Positions 40,418 to 51,530 of a DNA stretch of 64,000 nt are shown in pieces. Source of the stretch: Piezodorus guildinii (taxonomy: Eukaryota > Arthropoda > Insecta > Hemiptera > Pentatomidae); assembly GCA_023052935.1 (NCBI GenBank), contig CM041297.1, positions 9,645,327 to 9,709,326 on the forward strand, in the 5' to 3' direction. The notes beneath the pieces are model-generated. The model did no database searches. It had not been told where the DNA came from and was given only the letters and a program-made list of their open reading frames with translations. Position 1 is the first letter of the stretch, and each line of letters begins with the position of its first letter. Both the position numbers and the translations under genes were made by a program.

Positions 40418-41325
40418 TCTGGTGCGGGCAACACACGACTTTCACTTACCTCTGATTTTAGAATCAATTGAAGAATTTTCAAATACAGTAAGAGATAAAA
40501 ATGAGGGAAACCATAAATAATTAATTAAATGGAAAATCTATAGAAACATGTGTTTTATTAAAAAATCAATTATATTATTATCTAAAATAATCACTTTGTT
40601 TTACCGGCTTTTCATCACTCTCTATTAACTTTTAATAGCTTGTGTGTGAGATAATATTTTTTCTAAAATCTTTAGCTATCCAACGATATATCATACATGT
40701 ATGTTACTGTTCTTATGTTCAAAAACAAAAAATTGCATTTAAAAATTATTTTTGCAGTTTTCTCCTTTAGTTGTATATGGAATTCGTTCAACTTATATAT
40801 TTACCTGTTTTTTAGCAATACTAATTAATATCATCTAATTTTATAAAATTATAGGTACTTTAGAGGATGAAATTTTGAAACATCGGCCCCTGAAATTTTC
40901 AGCCCTGTCAGACTATTTCAATCAGAATGAAACCTACATGATATTAAAGCCTGTCACATTTTACATCGATATAGCGAGTTTAATAAAAATTGTTTGATCA
41001 GTTTTTGAGTAAATCGTAAATAGGTGCAAAATGCATGGTATAAAGTAGCTCTTTTTATTAGCCGATTTTGATGAAAATGTTGCAGTAACATCTCGGGCCT
41101 ATAGTAGTCTTAAATACATAATTTCAGTTCCGTACGACTTTTCCTTTTTACGCTCGAGTCACCACACACCCACACACACACAGAGACCTTTTTGCGGGAT
41201 TACGTTATTTGGACTCAGGGAATCCTAAAACGTGTATTTCCGTCGAAAACTGGAATGCGAAAATTTTCACGATCGCAATACTTTCCCTTACTATATATTT
41301 CATGTATAGGTAAGTGAAAGTAAAT
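40418..41325 (+). repeat. HER repeat, full-length reference copy
   Basis: Left end TCTGGTGCGGGCAACACACG followed by ACTTTCACTTACC. Right end hairpin at 41281-41320 (CTTTCCCTTACTATA pairing with TATAGGTAAGTGAAAG around a short loop), then AAATAATGG. The right tail GGTAAGTGAAAGT is the inverse of the left ACTTTCACTTACC. Internal blocks in order: GCTATCCAACGATATATCAT, GACTATTTCAATCAGAATGA, GATATAGCGAGTTTAAT, ATTTTGATGAAAATGTTGCA, a (CA)n tract at 41164-41182, GGACTCAGG and GTGTATTTCCGT. No ORF. A non-autonomous DNA element, possibly Helentron-related, is the favoured reading. Confidence 0.85.
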
Positions 41326-41334
41326 AATGGTTCC

Positions 41335-41480
41335 TTGGATACTTCCTTGAGAAACACCAACATACTCAGTAAACAGGGATAAATAGGAATTATTGTGGTT
41401 TATTTTAAAGAGGATAATGGCTTTATAAATGAACCTTCTGTGGTTTAGCGGAAGGTTCAGGCGTTGGTCCTGTGTTGTAG
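41335..41480 (-). pseudogene. Old, rearranged Jockey RT relic
   Basis: Minus-strand frame reads QRLNLPLNHRRFIYKAI (matches J1 LPLNYKRLLYMTI) and then INHNNSYLSLF...GVSQGSIQG (matches J1 INHKCSYSSLF...GVPQGSILG). In J1 these occur in the opposite order, so the relic has been rearranged. Confidence 0.6.
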
Positions 41481-41574
41481 CCGAAAATAGCTAAGAATAA
41501 AAATGATTTACTTTTTGTTGTTATTTTATTTACTGCTTCAGAATGGGATTGTTTTCAGGTTAAAAGAATGGTAC

Positions 41575-42175
41575 TTTGGGCGAATCGTTGAAGAGGAACG
41601 GTTCAATCATGTGATGGGCTGTTGGTGGAAGGAGAAAACGTCTCAGAGATTTAGGAGGCAATGAAAAAACTAGAAGAAGGGGCTAAATTCGGAAATAAAC
41701 AGGGGGAAGGTCTGGTGATTAGGGGGGATTTTACGAGAGTCCTCTTTACGGCCACGGGAGATTTTTTCCTTTTTACGATCGGCTCCAGAAAGAGAAGAAG
41801 AGGAGGAGATGGCCCTTAATGAAATCCGAATTAAACGCCATTAAATAATTTCATTGCCCGCTCTAGAGTTTAGTGCGGTGCAGGGCACATAAAGGCGACT
41901 ACTTAGCATAGATATTAACAGATATGTCTGACCCACGCAGGGGACAATAAAGCAGCTCCCATTTTTGGCCGTCGTATATCGCGTAATCCTCCACCCTCCG
42001 TTACTGAGCAGTTCGCGGACCAATCCCAGAGCTCGGTTTACGATGAAGGGTCGGGAGGCTGCAGTAAACCTGAGGACGATATCCCGAACAACAGTGGTAC
42101 GTGCTGAGGCACTAATGTTATGACAACCGAGGGGCCTCTATGTTATGGTCCTATTGATATGTAGCTCCTGTGTCT
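41575..42175. other. GC-richer non-repetitive island 6
   Basis: The largest island, ~600 bp. It is rich in GA runs (41690-41820) and TTTACG words, and has CCATTAAATAATTTCATTGC and a stretch shared with 35.0 kb. It holds no convincing ORF. Candidate conserved non-coding DNA. Confidence 0.35.
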
Positions 42176-42264
42176 GAGCTATAGCAGTCTGATATTGGTG
42201 ACTGTGTTTGAATAATTTCAAGAGATTCAAGAGATGCATTTTACTTTCACTAACTATATTTGAA

Positions 42265-42313
42265 ATATTATATGTTCGATAAATATTAGGCCGTTCGACA
42301 AAAGAAGTCTTGG

Positions 42314-42377
<64 letters not shown>

Positions 42378-42495
42378 AATTTATTTAATTTCCAGACATT
42401 GCAACGTTTCAGCCTCTAGGACCTATAGGGATATAAAAAAAAATATATCCAAGATTTCTTTTGTAGAACGGCCTAATATTTATCGAACAAATATT
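42265..42495. repeat. Large inverted repeat with central TA/T tract
   Basis: Arms 42272-42318 and 42446-42490 are reverse complements with few mismatches (TTCGATAAATATTAGGCCGT and inverse). The loop holds (TA)n, a T-run and, on the minus strand, GGCUGAAACGUUGC, which recalls the GAAACGU part of the hammerhead loci. The CUGAUGA core is not recognisable. Confidence 0.75.
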
Positions 42496-42539
42496 CAACC
42501 AAAACAATACTTAAGACGATGATGAGAAAATGAAATATT

Positions 42540-42595
42540 ATAGTTATTGTTATTTTGGAGGTAAGTGAAGTCGTGTGTTGGCCGCACCAGAGTTT
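42540..42595 (-). repeat. HER left-end fragment (reverse)
   Basis: GGAGGTAAGTGAAGTCGTGT then GGCCGCACCAG. Only the terminal ~50 bp remain. Confidence 0.65.
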
Positions 42596-42860
42596 TACAC
42601 AGTATGTTGGTGTTCCTCAAGGCAGTACCCTAGGACCAATTCCTTACACAGTCTATACAGCGGCTATCTCGACCCATTTGAACTCTTTCCTTTTTGCCTA
42701 AATCGATGATATCTAGGTGTTTTCAGTTTATAATGGTCCATTTATTACCTCCCACATTCTTCAATCCCACATAAAATACCTAGAAAAATGGTGTGAGGAC
42801 TTGAAAATAAAAATAAATTCCCACACCTTTACACTTCGTCGTAGACTTATCAATTTTATA
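42596..42860 (+). pseudogene. Jockey RT relic
   Basis: Plus-strand frame reads YVGVPQGSTLGPIPYTVYTA, then a damaged active-site region (stops at the YADD position), HILQSHIKYLEKWCEDLKIK and FTLRRRL, all collinear with J1/J2 RT. Stops and missing catalytic residues show it is dead. Confidence 0.8.
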
Positions 42861-42864
42861 CTGT

Positions 42865-43805
42865 TACATATTTTTACTTTCACTAACTATATATAGTAAG
42901 GGAAAGTATTGCGATCGTGAAAATTTTCGAATTCCAGTTTTCAACGGAAATACACAATTTAGTGTTTTGGGACTCTGTGTCCAAATAACCAAGTCTCGCC
43001 AAAGATCTGTGCGTCCGTGTGTCTGTGTGGTAACTCCCGGGCGAAAACAAAAAGTCCTATGAAACTGAAATTTTATATTTAAGACAATTATACGCCCAAG
43101 ATGTTATAGAAACTTTTTCATCAAAATCAGCTGACCGGAAGATCTACTTTATACAATACATTTTGCACCTTTTTACGATTTCAGCAGCTATAACGGCTTT
43201 GATTAATCTCTATATATTGATGTAAAATTAGATGGGCTTTAATGTGATGTAGGTTTCATTCTGATAGAAATAGTATGACAGAGCTTAAATGCCACAATTT
43301 TAATAGTTGGTATTCTTCCTCTAAAATACTTTTTTGATTAGATTTAGATTTTGTAGAATCTATAAAAATAACTATTTCATCTATTTAGTACTGATAAAAA
43401 ACGGATAAATATATAATTTGAATAAATTCAATACCCGACTAAAGGAGAAAATTGCATACATAGTTTTTTCTGCAATTTTGGGAGTTTTTGAATGTAAGAA
43501 CAGTAATATACATGCATGATAAAACGTTGGAAACCTGAATATTTTAGAAAAAATTATTATCTTGTACACAAGCTTGTAAAAGTTAATAAATAGTGATGAA
43601 AAGCCGATAAAACCTACTGATTATTTTAGATAATAATATAATAGATTTTTTACTAAAATAAATGTTTATATAGAAATTTAATTTAATTAATTCTTTAATA
43701 GTTTCGTTTATAATTTAATTTAATTTTTATCTCTTACTGTATTTGAAAAAATTTTAATCAATTTTTAAAATGGAGGTAAGTGAAAGTCGTGTGCTGCCCG
43801 CACCG
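42865..43805 (-). repeat. HER repeat copy, near full length
   Basis: Reverse orientation with right-end hairpin (TTTACTTTCACTAACTATAT, 42867-42890) and left end GGTAAGTGAAAGTCGTGTGC...CCGCACC (43773-43803). The TG tract is reduced to a few repeats. Confidence 0.85.
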
Positions 43806-43945
43806 TTTAATGAAAAGCCACACAATATTACAAATATATAGGATGTTGAAACATATTAAATATTACGGAGCGTTTATAAGTTTTAAAGCAGTATGGACGC
43901 TGAGTTAGTGCAAGAGTGAGGTTACCAAAGAGAAGGTGGTAGAAA

Positions 43946-44240
43946 TCAAAGATGGATTTGTCATTGGCTTTATATCACTCTTTATTAACTTTTACAAGAT
44001 TATGTATAAGATATTTTTTTCTAAAATCTTTAGCTTTCCAACGATATTATACATCTATATTACTGTTCTTAAGTTCAAAAACGAAAAATTGCATTAAAAA
44101 ATATTTTTACAGTTTCTCATTTAGTTATAGATTGAATTCGTTTAACTTAGGTATTTACCAATTTTTTTATTTATCGTTGATAACAAAATTATATAGTTAT
44201 TTCTTTATTACGTACAAAATTTAAGGTACTTTCGAGCATT
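43946..44240 (+). repeat. HER repeat fragment
   Basis: Internal blocks ATATCACTCTTTATTAACTT, TTTAGCTTTCCAACGATATT and GGTACTTTCGAG; both ends missing. Confidence 0.7.
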
Positions 44241-44639
44241 TTTGAAAATTCATATACGAAAACGGACTATGTCTCAAGGTCGAAATTTTTATAGCAATTA
44301 GGGCTGTGACTAAGCTATGTATGAAAAAATAATCAAAGGTGATTCTCTTTTCCTTTATTGACTTTTAACTCCCTAAGAATCTCATTTTTTTTTAACCACT
44401 TTCTTCACTTTTTATATAAGTTGTAAGGACAAAAGAATTAAACATATATTATATATCTTATCTTATTGTTAGTTGTTTTTTTTTTGACTCGATGTCTGCA
44501 AAACAACCAGGGTTGGAGAGTTTTTCCTAAAATATATCCACGGATGTTTATTTAGGAAGGGATAGAAAATAACTGGAAAAAAAAATCATTAAAATCAAAA
44601 ATGTTGAGCGGCAAAATTAATGAAGATTGGATGATTTAA
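44241..44639. other. AT-rich spacer
   Basis: Nothing recognised. Confidence 0.4.
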
Positions 44640-44918
44640 AGTATATTGACCCATAATTTCATATATATATATCATGGACAAACAAAACAATACTTAAAAC
44701 GCTTTAACATACTACAAGACGACAAATGTCCATACGATGGTAAGATACACAATTTTCAACACCTACTATTCGACTGCGAAAAATTAGACAACATTCGAGC
44801 TAAACTTATACAGGACGTGATATTAGAGCACGGGACTTGGCCAGAAACAGGACAGAGACTAATAACAAAATTTAAAAAGTATTTTAAAAATTTCGTTACC
44901 AAAATAGACTTCAACTAA
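44640..44918 (+). pseudogene. C-terminal fragment of a non-LTR ORF2
   Basis: About 80 codons (GQTKQYLKRFNILQDDKCPY ... HNFQHLLFDCEKLDNIRAKL) with the C...H...C spacing and HLLFDC word typical of the zinc-knuckle-like C-terminus of R1/I/LOA-type elements. It ends in a TAA with a ~300 bp AT-rich 3' region. RT and endonuclease are absent. Confidence 0.6.
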
Positions 44919-45264
44919 ACTTAACACTGATTGTAGGAAGGCATTTCAGTCTATGTAATTCTTGTTGTGCTAAATTCATTTTGTTCGTATTTATATATTT
45001 AGCTGCTTTATTCTAATTTTGAAAAATATTAAAAGGTGTAATTACCATTATCTTTAAGCTATTTCCTTTTGTTAGTTATTTTTCGATTGATGTTAAATTA
45101 ATTTTATTTTTCGACATATTTAATGTTTAAAGTGAAGATCAAAATAATGTAAGCTTAATAATTTGTGAAATTACGTGTAGTGTGCCTAAGAATAGACATG
45201 GAACATGTATATAAAAATTAATAAGCTCTTTTTCTTTGGGGTTACCATAGGAGGAAAAACAAAA

Positions 45265-45306
<42 letters not shown>

Positions 45307-45375
45307 TTTGTTTGAAATAATTCGGGTTTCAGGTCATTAAACTATCACTCCTTCTTAATTTTCTTTATTTGGACG

Positions 45376-45379
<4 letters not shown>
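44919..45379. other. AT-rich stretch, probable 3' UTR of preceding fragment
   Basis: AT-rich, ending in an A-run (45260-45282) and TA repeats; consistent with a retrotransposon tail but not proven. Confidence 0.4.

Positions 45380-45450
<71 letters not shown>
45380..45450. repeat. (TA)n microsatellite
   Basis: About 70 bp of TA dinucleotides. Confidence 0.97.
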
Positions 45451-45454
<4 letters not shown>

Positions 45455-45469
45455 TATACATACATATAC

Positions 45470-45870
45470 CAGAATGACATTTGGATGAGTAGCCATCTCT
45501 ATTATGACAGATCCATTGATAAATCGGGGAGCGATGATGACGCTCTTTCAAAGACGATCCAAGAGGACCTTAGAAGTCGTTTAAAGTTGGAAAAGGAGTG
45601 GGTCGAGGATCGGAGCCGGGATATTATTATAAAGAAGGTAATAGAGGGCAGCAGGGTGGCCGCGGGGGGCAGAGCACCCATCCTCCCCCCTGTCACCATC
45701 AGCCCACTCTGTCATCTCCTCCCTTCCAAAATATTCATTGCCGTATTTTGTCCCATTCAGGGCCATCTACCTCTTCTCGTCCATCTTTATTTAAGTCTCT
45801 TGTATTTCTGGTTTTTAAAATCATAACACGGGCGGTAATCATTACAAAATGGCTTATTATTTCCAAATAG
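45470..45870. other. GC-richer non-repetitive island 7
   Basis: Balanced composition with overlapping open frames on both strands, none resembling a known protein. One plus frame (45485-45680) is rich in charged residues (LRSRLKLEKEWVEDRSRD). It could be a relic exon or non-coding conserved DNA. Confidence 0.3.
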
Positions 45871-46203
45871 TTACACAATTACTACCAGTCTCCCTGTACC
45901 TTTTTATGGTCCTTGAAATGGTAGAATAGTGAATCACAAGGCGATTCACAATGTAACGCAATGATTTGCCTTCTTCATAGACAGTTATGGTTCAGACCGA
46001 ATCATCGTGACAAACGACTCATCGTGAATAAAATTAATTGTTTTAACTAGGCTCAAGAGAAAAGAGAGAACAGACTTGAGGTAAACCAAAGATAAACATG
46101 GACAGAAAGGAAATTTGAAATGAATGATACAAAATTCCATTGTTGATAGTAAACAGTGTATAAAAATGATATTAATATTAACAAAGTCTAGATTAAGGTC
46201 AAA

Positions 46204-46957
46204 TACAAATACAAGTGTGTTAATAAAAACCGGTAAACAAATAGGTCTCGAATTAAATACCGATAAGACGAAATATATGATTAGTAGCCGAAATGGTGGC
46301 GATCTTGAGAATATTACTATTTCAGGGCATACTTTTGAACACGTAGAGAAATTCAAGTATTTAGGTTCAATGATTACAAGAAAAAATGAAATCCAGGAAG
46401 AAGTTAATTCCCAGTTAAATGTGGGAAATGCGTGTTATTATTCAGTTGATAAGTTACTTAGTTCGCGGCTTCTATCTAAAAGCTTACAGGTTAGAATTTA
46501 TAAAACTATTATTTTTCCGACGGTTCTTTACGGATGTGAAACGTGGCCGCTTACTTTGAAGGATGAACAACGCCTTAAGGTTTTCGAAAATAAGGTATTG
46601 CGTAAAATATTTGGTCCGAAGAGAGATGAGGCCACTGGGAAGTTTAGAAGGTTGCACAACGCGGAATTGCGGAACTTGTATCCTGTGAATATAATTGAGC
46701 TTATTACTCTCTCTCTACTGACTCAAATGGGCGAGTAAAGTTGCTGGGCTCGATGACGAGCGGATTCCGAGAAAGTTGGTATTTGCTGATCCGACTGGTA
46801 GGCGTCCGAAAGGTAGGCCGAAGCGTAGATGGGAGGATTGCGTTAAGGCTGATCTCGGGGGCTTGGGCTTGAATGGTGAACATTGGACGAGTCTGTGTAG
46901 GCGGACTTTGGTGGTATCGGCTTCGAACCTTCGGGTTCGCTAAGCCTATTATTATTA
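46204..46957 (+). pseudogene. 5'-truncated non-LTR RT copy (same family as 4 kb relic)
   Basis: Flanked by a perfect 16 bp duplication CTAGATTAAGGTCAAA (46188-46203 and 46958-46973). Frame: SVLIKTGKQIGLELNTDKTK, KYLGSMITRKNEIQEEV, RIYKTIIFPTVLYGCETW, KVLRKIFGPKRDEATG; then, after a shift near 46710, GRRPKGRPKRRWEDCVKADL and a stop after SNLRVR. It ends with a TATTATTATTA tail rather than poly(A), like RTE/CR1-type elements. The RT active site is lost by 5' truncation. Confidence 0.9.
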
Positions 46958-47115
46958 CTAGATTAAGGTCAAAACCAGGATCATCTTGAGAATTATGGAT
47001 GTTGCAATACTTTTGACGGGGAATGTATATATATATATTTAATACTAACAACCACTACCACTAAATGGGCCAAACTACTAGGCTTATATGTCTATAATAG
47101 CCAATAAACCAAATT

Positions 47116-47350
47116 TAGAAAACAGATAGCCTTCTATGCCCAAGGTAGCGGGTTAGAATCTAGTAGATAGACCCAGGATCTTTTAAAGGGTGTAATAAAT
47201 CCTTGGTTATGTCGTCCTTCCTGGAGGACGTAAAATGGTGATTGCGAGCCTCAGCGATAGCAGGTACTATTTAAGATCCTATCCTAAAACGGCAGTGGCA
47301 AAATTTAGGACTCCCACTGTAGCATTGTATGATTGGCAACAACATGAACA
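47116..47350 (+). repeat. SINE-A copy (diverged)
   Basis: CTTCTATGCCCAAGGTAGCG head, GTCGTCCTTCCTGGAGGACG, then AAAATTTAGGACTCCCACTG and GTAGCATTGTATGATTGG. More diverged than other copies. Confidence 0.8.
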
Positions 47351-47984
47351 AAGCATTACCATTCTAAAGAAGTGGAGTCTAACGTTACGTTCTAAAACTG
47401 CTAAAGTTTAGAATTCTTTTTATTTAAGCTTACTCTAAATCATAAATCTGATATAATGTTTTTTATGTAATTGCTTTAAATATTCGAGAATGAATGTATG
47501 TTTTAACATATAATGAAGAAAATCGAAAGAAAATTCCCTCGGAGATATATAAGACAAATGATGACACACCCCATCGTGTGTGTATAGAGAAGGCATTGGG
47601 ACAATGCCTCCTTGATACATTCCCTAATTCCTTCTGTATCCAGCAACAGTTCCCCTTCCCCTCCCTCTTATCTGCTTCCTGTTTTCCCTCCTTCCACTGC
47701 TTCCTCAATCTGTTCTTATGTTAGGCTCTAATGGCTCTTTAATCTTTATCCCATTCTTATGTTTGCTATATTTCCTGGTGCAATGTAAGCAATTGTTTAC
47801 TGCTTATTTTTCTGCATGATAAAAAGTATTTTAATAATTTGCCTTTTCTTAGAGGATGTTTCAAGAATAATTTAGTTCACTTTGGAACAAGTATAAAATA
47901 AATAATTAATTCTTATTATTATTTACAACAGCTTTGTAGCGCATCTAGCGATTTTGAAGCTCTATATTTTTAGCGTTCATATTT
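47351..47984. other. Unassigned stretch
   Basis: AT-rich except a C/T-rich block at 47555-47720 (TCCCCTTCCCCTCCCTC) with no ORF support. No repeat family recognised. Confidence 0.35.
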
Positions 47985-48262
47985 TTCGGGAGCCTGAGTG
48001 GCTAGCGCGCTAGTCTCGCACGTCAAAGGTTGTGAGTTTGAATCCCAGTCCCGGCGAGACTTTATAAAGATATAATTAAAAGGCGATGCACTCGCAGCCT
48101 CTCCACCGGGCATTTGAGGCTACTGGTGGCCACTCACAAACATAGGCGTAGGGCGTGATGACCTTACCCTATAAAATTTCATCGATAAACGTGGTAAGTA
48201 TATTCTTCCAGGAGGTTACACCACGCGGCCAAGGGCCTACACGGCCGCAAGACTGGCTAAGA
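47985..48262 (+). repeat. SINE-B copy
   Basis: Box A CCTGAGTGGCTAGCGCGCTA, box B GAGTTTGAATCCCAGTCC, GGTGGCCACTCACAAACATA and end CGGCCAAGGGCCTACACGGC. Same family as 16.5 and 17.4 kb. Confidence 0.88.
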
Positions 48263-48264
48263 AA

Positions 48265-48371
48265 ATGAAAAGTCATACGAAAGTGAAATTTAAGACAATT
48301 ATTATTATAATTTACACCTCTGTTGGTCGAAGACTCTTTTTCCACAGAAAAAGAGTATGGTACCAGCTTAG

Positions 48372-48375
<4 letters not shown>
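48265..48375 (-). pseudogene. Gypsy integrase C-terminal tail, distal piece
   Basis: Minus-strand frame reads SSKLVPYSFSVEKESS and continues the frame that ends HRVANFFHSS at 53180, across the J2 insertion. The two pieces share the duplicated AGCTTAGAGCT. Confidence 0.75.
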
Positions 48376-48432
<57 letters not shown>

Positions 48433-48856
48433 CGTATATATTACAATTTGTCATAATAGACAATAATAATAGTGCTACAGGATCTCATTCATACAATATT
48501 TACAATATAAACAAAAGGAAAGTCAAATTACATAAAATAAAATCAAAATAAGTAAACGTATACAATAACAAAATTAAGTAGACAAAATAAATACAAATAA
48601 ATGAAGTTAACAAATAAATAAACAAAACATGTCACATTCATACCTATGTACAATATTTACAATCAGCTCGGGAACCCTGGACGGGGCTTGTCCCCCCACT
48701 TGTGGAAGGACAAGCAGAGTCCAAAGGATCCCAGCGCCTCCCTCTCAGCCGCATCACTGGTGAGAGCCAGCGGAAGCTAAGTGAGGGCGCCATAGCCACA
48801 ATCACACCGCACTTGAGAGGAGAATCTGACCAGTGTCAGAACTCCAGCCTATGTAT

Positions 48857-51530
48857 TTACAATATATCTCGGGGCCACTGCCGTTTCAACCTTCTAGGTG
48901 GGTTGTATGGATGAGTGGAGCTGGATAGGGATCGTGCTAAAGGATTAGGATGATGAATGAGGTTCTGATGGAATTTGGAAAATTTGGATGGAATTAGGTC
49001 TGAAATAAATGGAACATTAAGGTCGTGGTGCAAGGTATAGTTGGATACATAATAAGGAGCATTTACTATTATTCGGAGGACTTTGGATTGAAAGGATTGA
49101 ATGCGTTTGATGTTAGAACGTTTAGCTGTCCCCCACAGTTCAAGTCCGTAGGTCCAGATGGGCTTCAGTATTGTCTTATAAATTAATAGTTTGTTCTCAA
49201 CTGTAAGTTCAGATTTTCTGTTTAATAGTCTGTATAACTGTCCGAATCGTCGATTGAGTTCTTTTCTTTTAAGTCTTGTATGTGGGTTCCACGTCAGTCT
49301 TTTGTCTAGTAGTATGCCAAGATAGCGGACTGTATCTGAAGGAGGAATAGGAATGGAATTGAAGTAAACTGGCGGACAGGAGTTTCGTCGAAGAGTGAAG
49401 GTTACGTGTTTGCATTTGGCCTCGTTCACCTTTATGCGCCAAGCACCACACCAGTCTTCGATAAGACAAAGGTGTCTTTGCAGGATTAAGGATGCTGTTT
49501 CGGGATCGGAACTGGATGATAGGATGGCGGCGTCGTCGGCAAATGTTGCTAGAAAGGTGTCAGGATGATTAGGAATATCAGCGGTGTAAAGGATGTAGAG
49601 AACGGGTCCCAGGACGCTGCCCTGAGGAACACCGGCCTCAACGGGATAAAAGTTGGAAAATTCTACACCACAGCCTACTTGAAAGGAGCGGTTTGAGAGA
49701 TAGGATCTTAGAATGAGGTAGAGAGACTGGGGTAAATGCGTTTTAAGCTTGAAGAGTAATCCAGCGTGCCATACCCGGTCAAAAGCTTGCGCTATGTCCA
49801 GAAACGCACCAGAACAATACTCTTTGCATTCGAGGGCTGAGGAAATATGGTCTACAACTCGGAGTCCTTGTTGAACAGTGGAATGATGAGAACGGAAACC
49901 AAACTGGTGGGAAGGAAGGTTGTGAGATTCTAATATAGGCAGGATTCGTTTTAGAAGGAGCTTTTCGAAGATTTTTGAGAGGATGGGGAGTAGACTAATA
50001 GGTCTGTAGGATGAAGTGTTACTGGAAGGTTTACCCGGTTTTAGGAATAGAATGATTGTGGAATGTTTCCATAAGAGAGGAAAATAGGTGGTGCGAAGGA
50101 TGCAGTTGTAGATGTATGTAAGAAAAATAATGGCTTTCTGGGGAAGTTGTCGCAGGATCTGGGGGGTAAGGAGATCGTGTCCAGGAGATTTACGAAGGGT
50201 CAGTTTTTGAAGAAGATATTTCACCTCAGATGGATTAATAGCTTTAGGAGGTAGGGAAAGAGGTATTGGTGAGAAAAGGAATTCTTGAACTGCAGTGGTA
50301 TGATTTCTGTTGGATTCCGGGTGAGGAGTGAATACTTTGGAGAGGTGTGTGGCGAATTCCTCGGCTTTATCTTCATCAGACGCAGCCCAGGAGTCATCAC
50401 CACGCCGGAGAGGATGGGAAACTTTGTGGTATTTTAGGATCTTTTTGGTCACATTCCACAGGGAATTATCTCGAGCTGATAGAGAGGAGAGGTAGGAATT
50501 AAAGGACTGGGAACGGAAGGTCGCCAACTCCCGCTTTAATTGCCTACAATAAAAGTTATAGGAGCGGCGATCTGTTGGGTGTCGGGTTCTTTGCCATAAT
50601 GATCTGGCTCGGCGTTTTGCATGGATGAGGTCAGCTAGGTGTTGAGGTAAATGGTTTTGCTGAGGAGTTCTATTGGAGTGCTTAGGAGAGGAGGCAGTCC
50701 AGACAGCTTGCTGAATGGCGGTAGTAAAGGAGTAGACGGAATCATCAAGGTCATCCGGTGTTTTGAGGGTCACAGTGAGGTCAATATTATCGGTGAGGAT
50801 TTGGCGGAAGAGGTTCCAGTTGACAGGGCCTCGGATAAATGAAGGTGGAATTGATTTCGGAATAGGAGTTAGGGATACTTTAAGAATCAGTGGACTATGG
50901 TCAGAGGATAGTTCATCAAGGCGAGTTACGGAATAGTTCAGGGAGCCTAATCCGCTGTGGATGAAGAAGTCGAGGATATCTGGATTACGGTTAGGATCTG
51001 TTGGCCAGTAGGTAGGGGAGTCAGGAGGTAGGAGGGGAATTCAGAGCAGTCAGCAAATTTCTTCCACGAGAATTCGTGGTTCTAGAACCCCACTGCTGGT
51101 GCTTGGCGTTTAGATCTCCACCCAGAATAAAATGATTTCCTAGGGAATCCAGGAAGGATGCAAATTCGGTGTTGGAAATGGAGTGTTTGGGAGGGCAATA
51201 TGCTGATGTAATAGTTACCGGATAGGAAAAAGTCTTGATTACTATTGCTGTGGCTTGCAGGAAATCATAGGTAGGAAGTGGAAGTAAATGATGAGAGAGG
51301 GATTGGTGGACAATGATAGCAGAACCGGCATGAGCTTTGCCGTCTGGGTGGTCTGTACGGTATGTTATGTACTGCGGTATTTTGAAAAGCTGTTTAGTGG
51401 TTAGTCTAGTTTCAGTAATAAGTGCAACGTCAATTGTTTTGTCTTGCAACAACGCTGTCAGTTCGTCAGTGTGATTTCTAACACCATTCGCATTCCAAAG
51501 GAGAATGGATAAGGAATTAGGTGAGGTCAT
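48857..51530 (-). pseudogene. J2 ORF2: endonuclease-RT with a single frameshift
   Basis: The first frame (51530-51021) holds the endonuclease: LLWNANGV, LITETR, GGDLNAKH. A shift near 51035 changes frame. The second frame (open from ~51030, ending 48857) holds the end of the endonuclease (SSDHSPL, near 50905) and the RT: YRPISLLPIL, FLDIAQAFDRVW, AGVPQGSVLGP and FADD. It ends PPRRLKRQWPRD. Apart from the shift it is about 890 residues and all catalytic motifs are visible. Its ATG follows directly on the ORF1 stop (TAAATG) in the conserved ORF1 frame. Confidence 0.9.
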
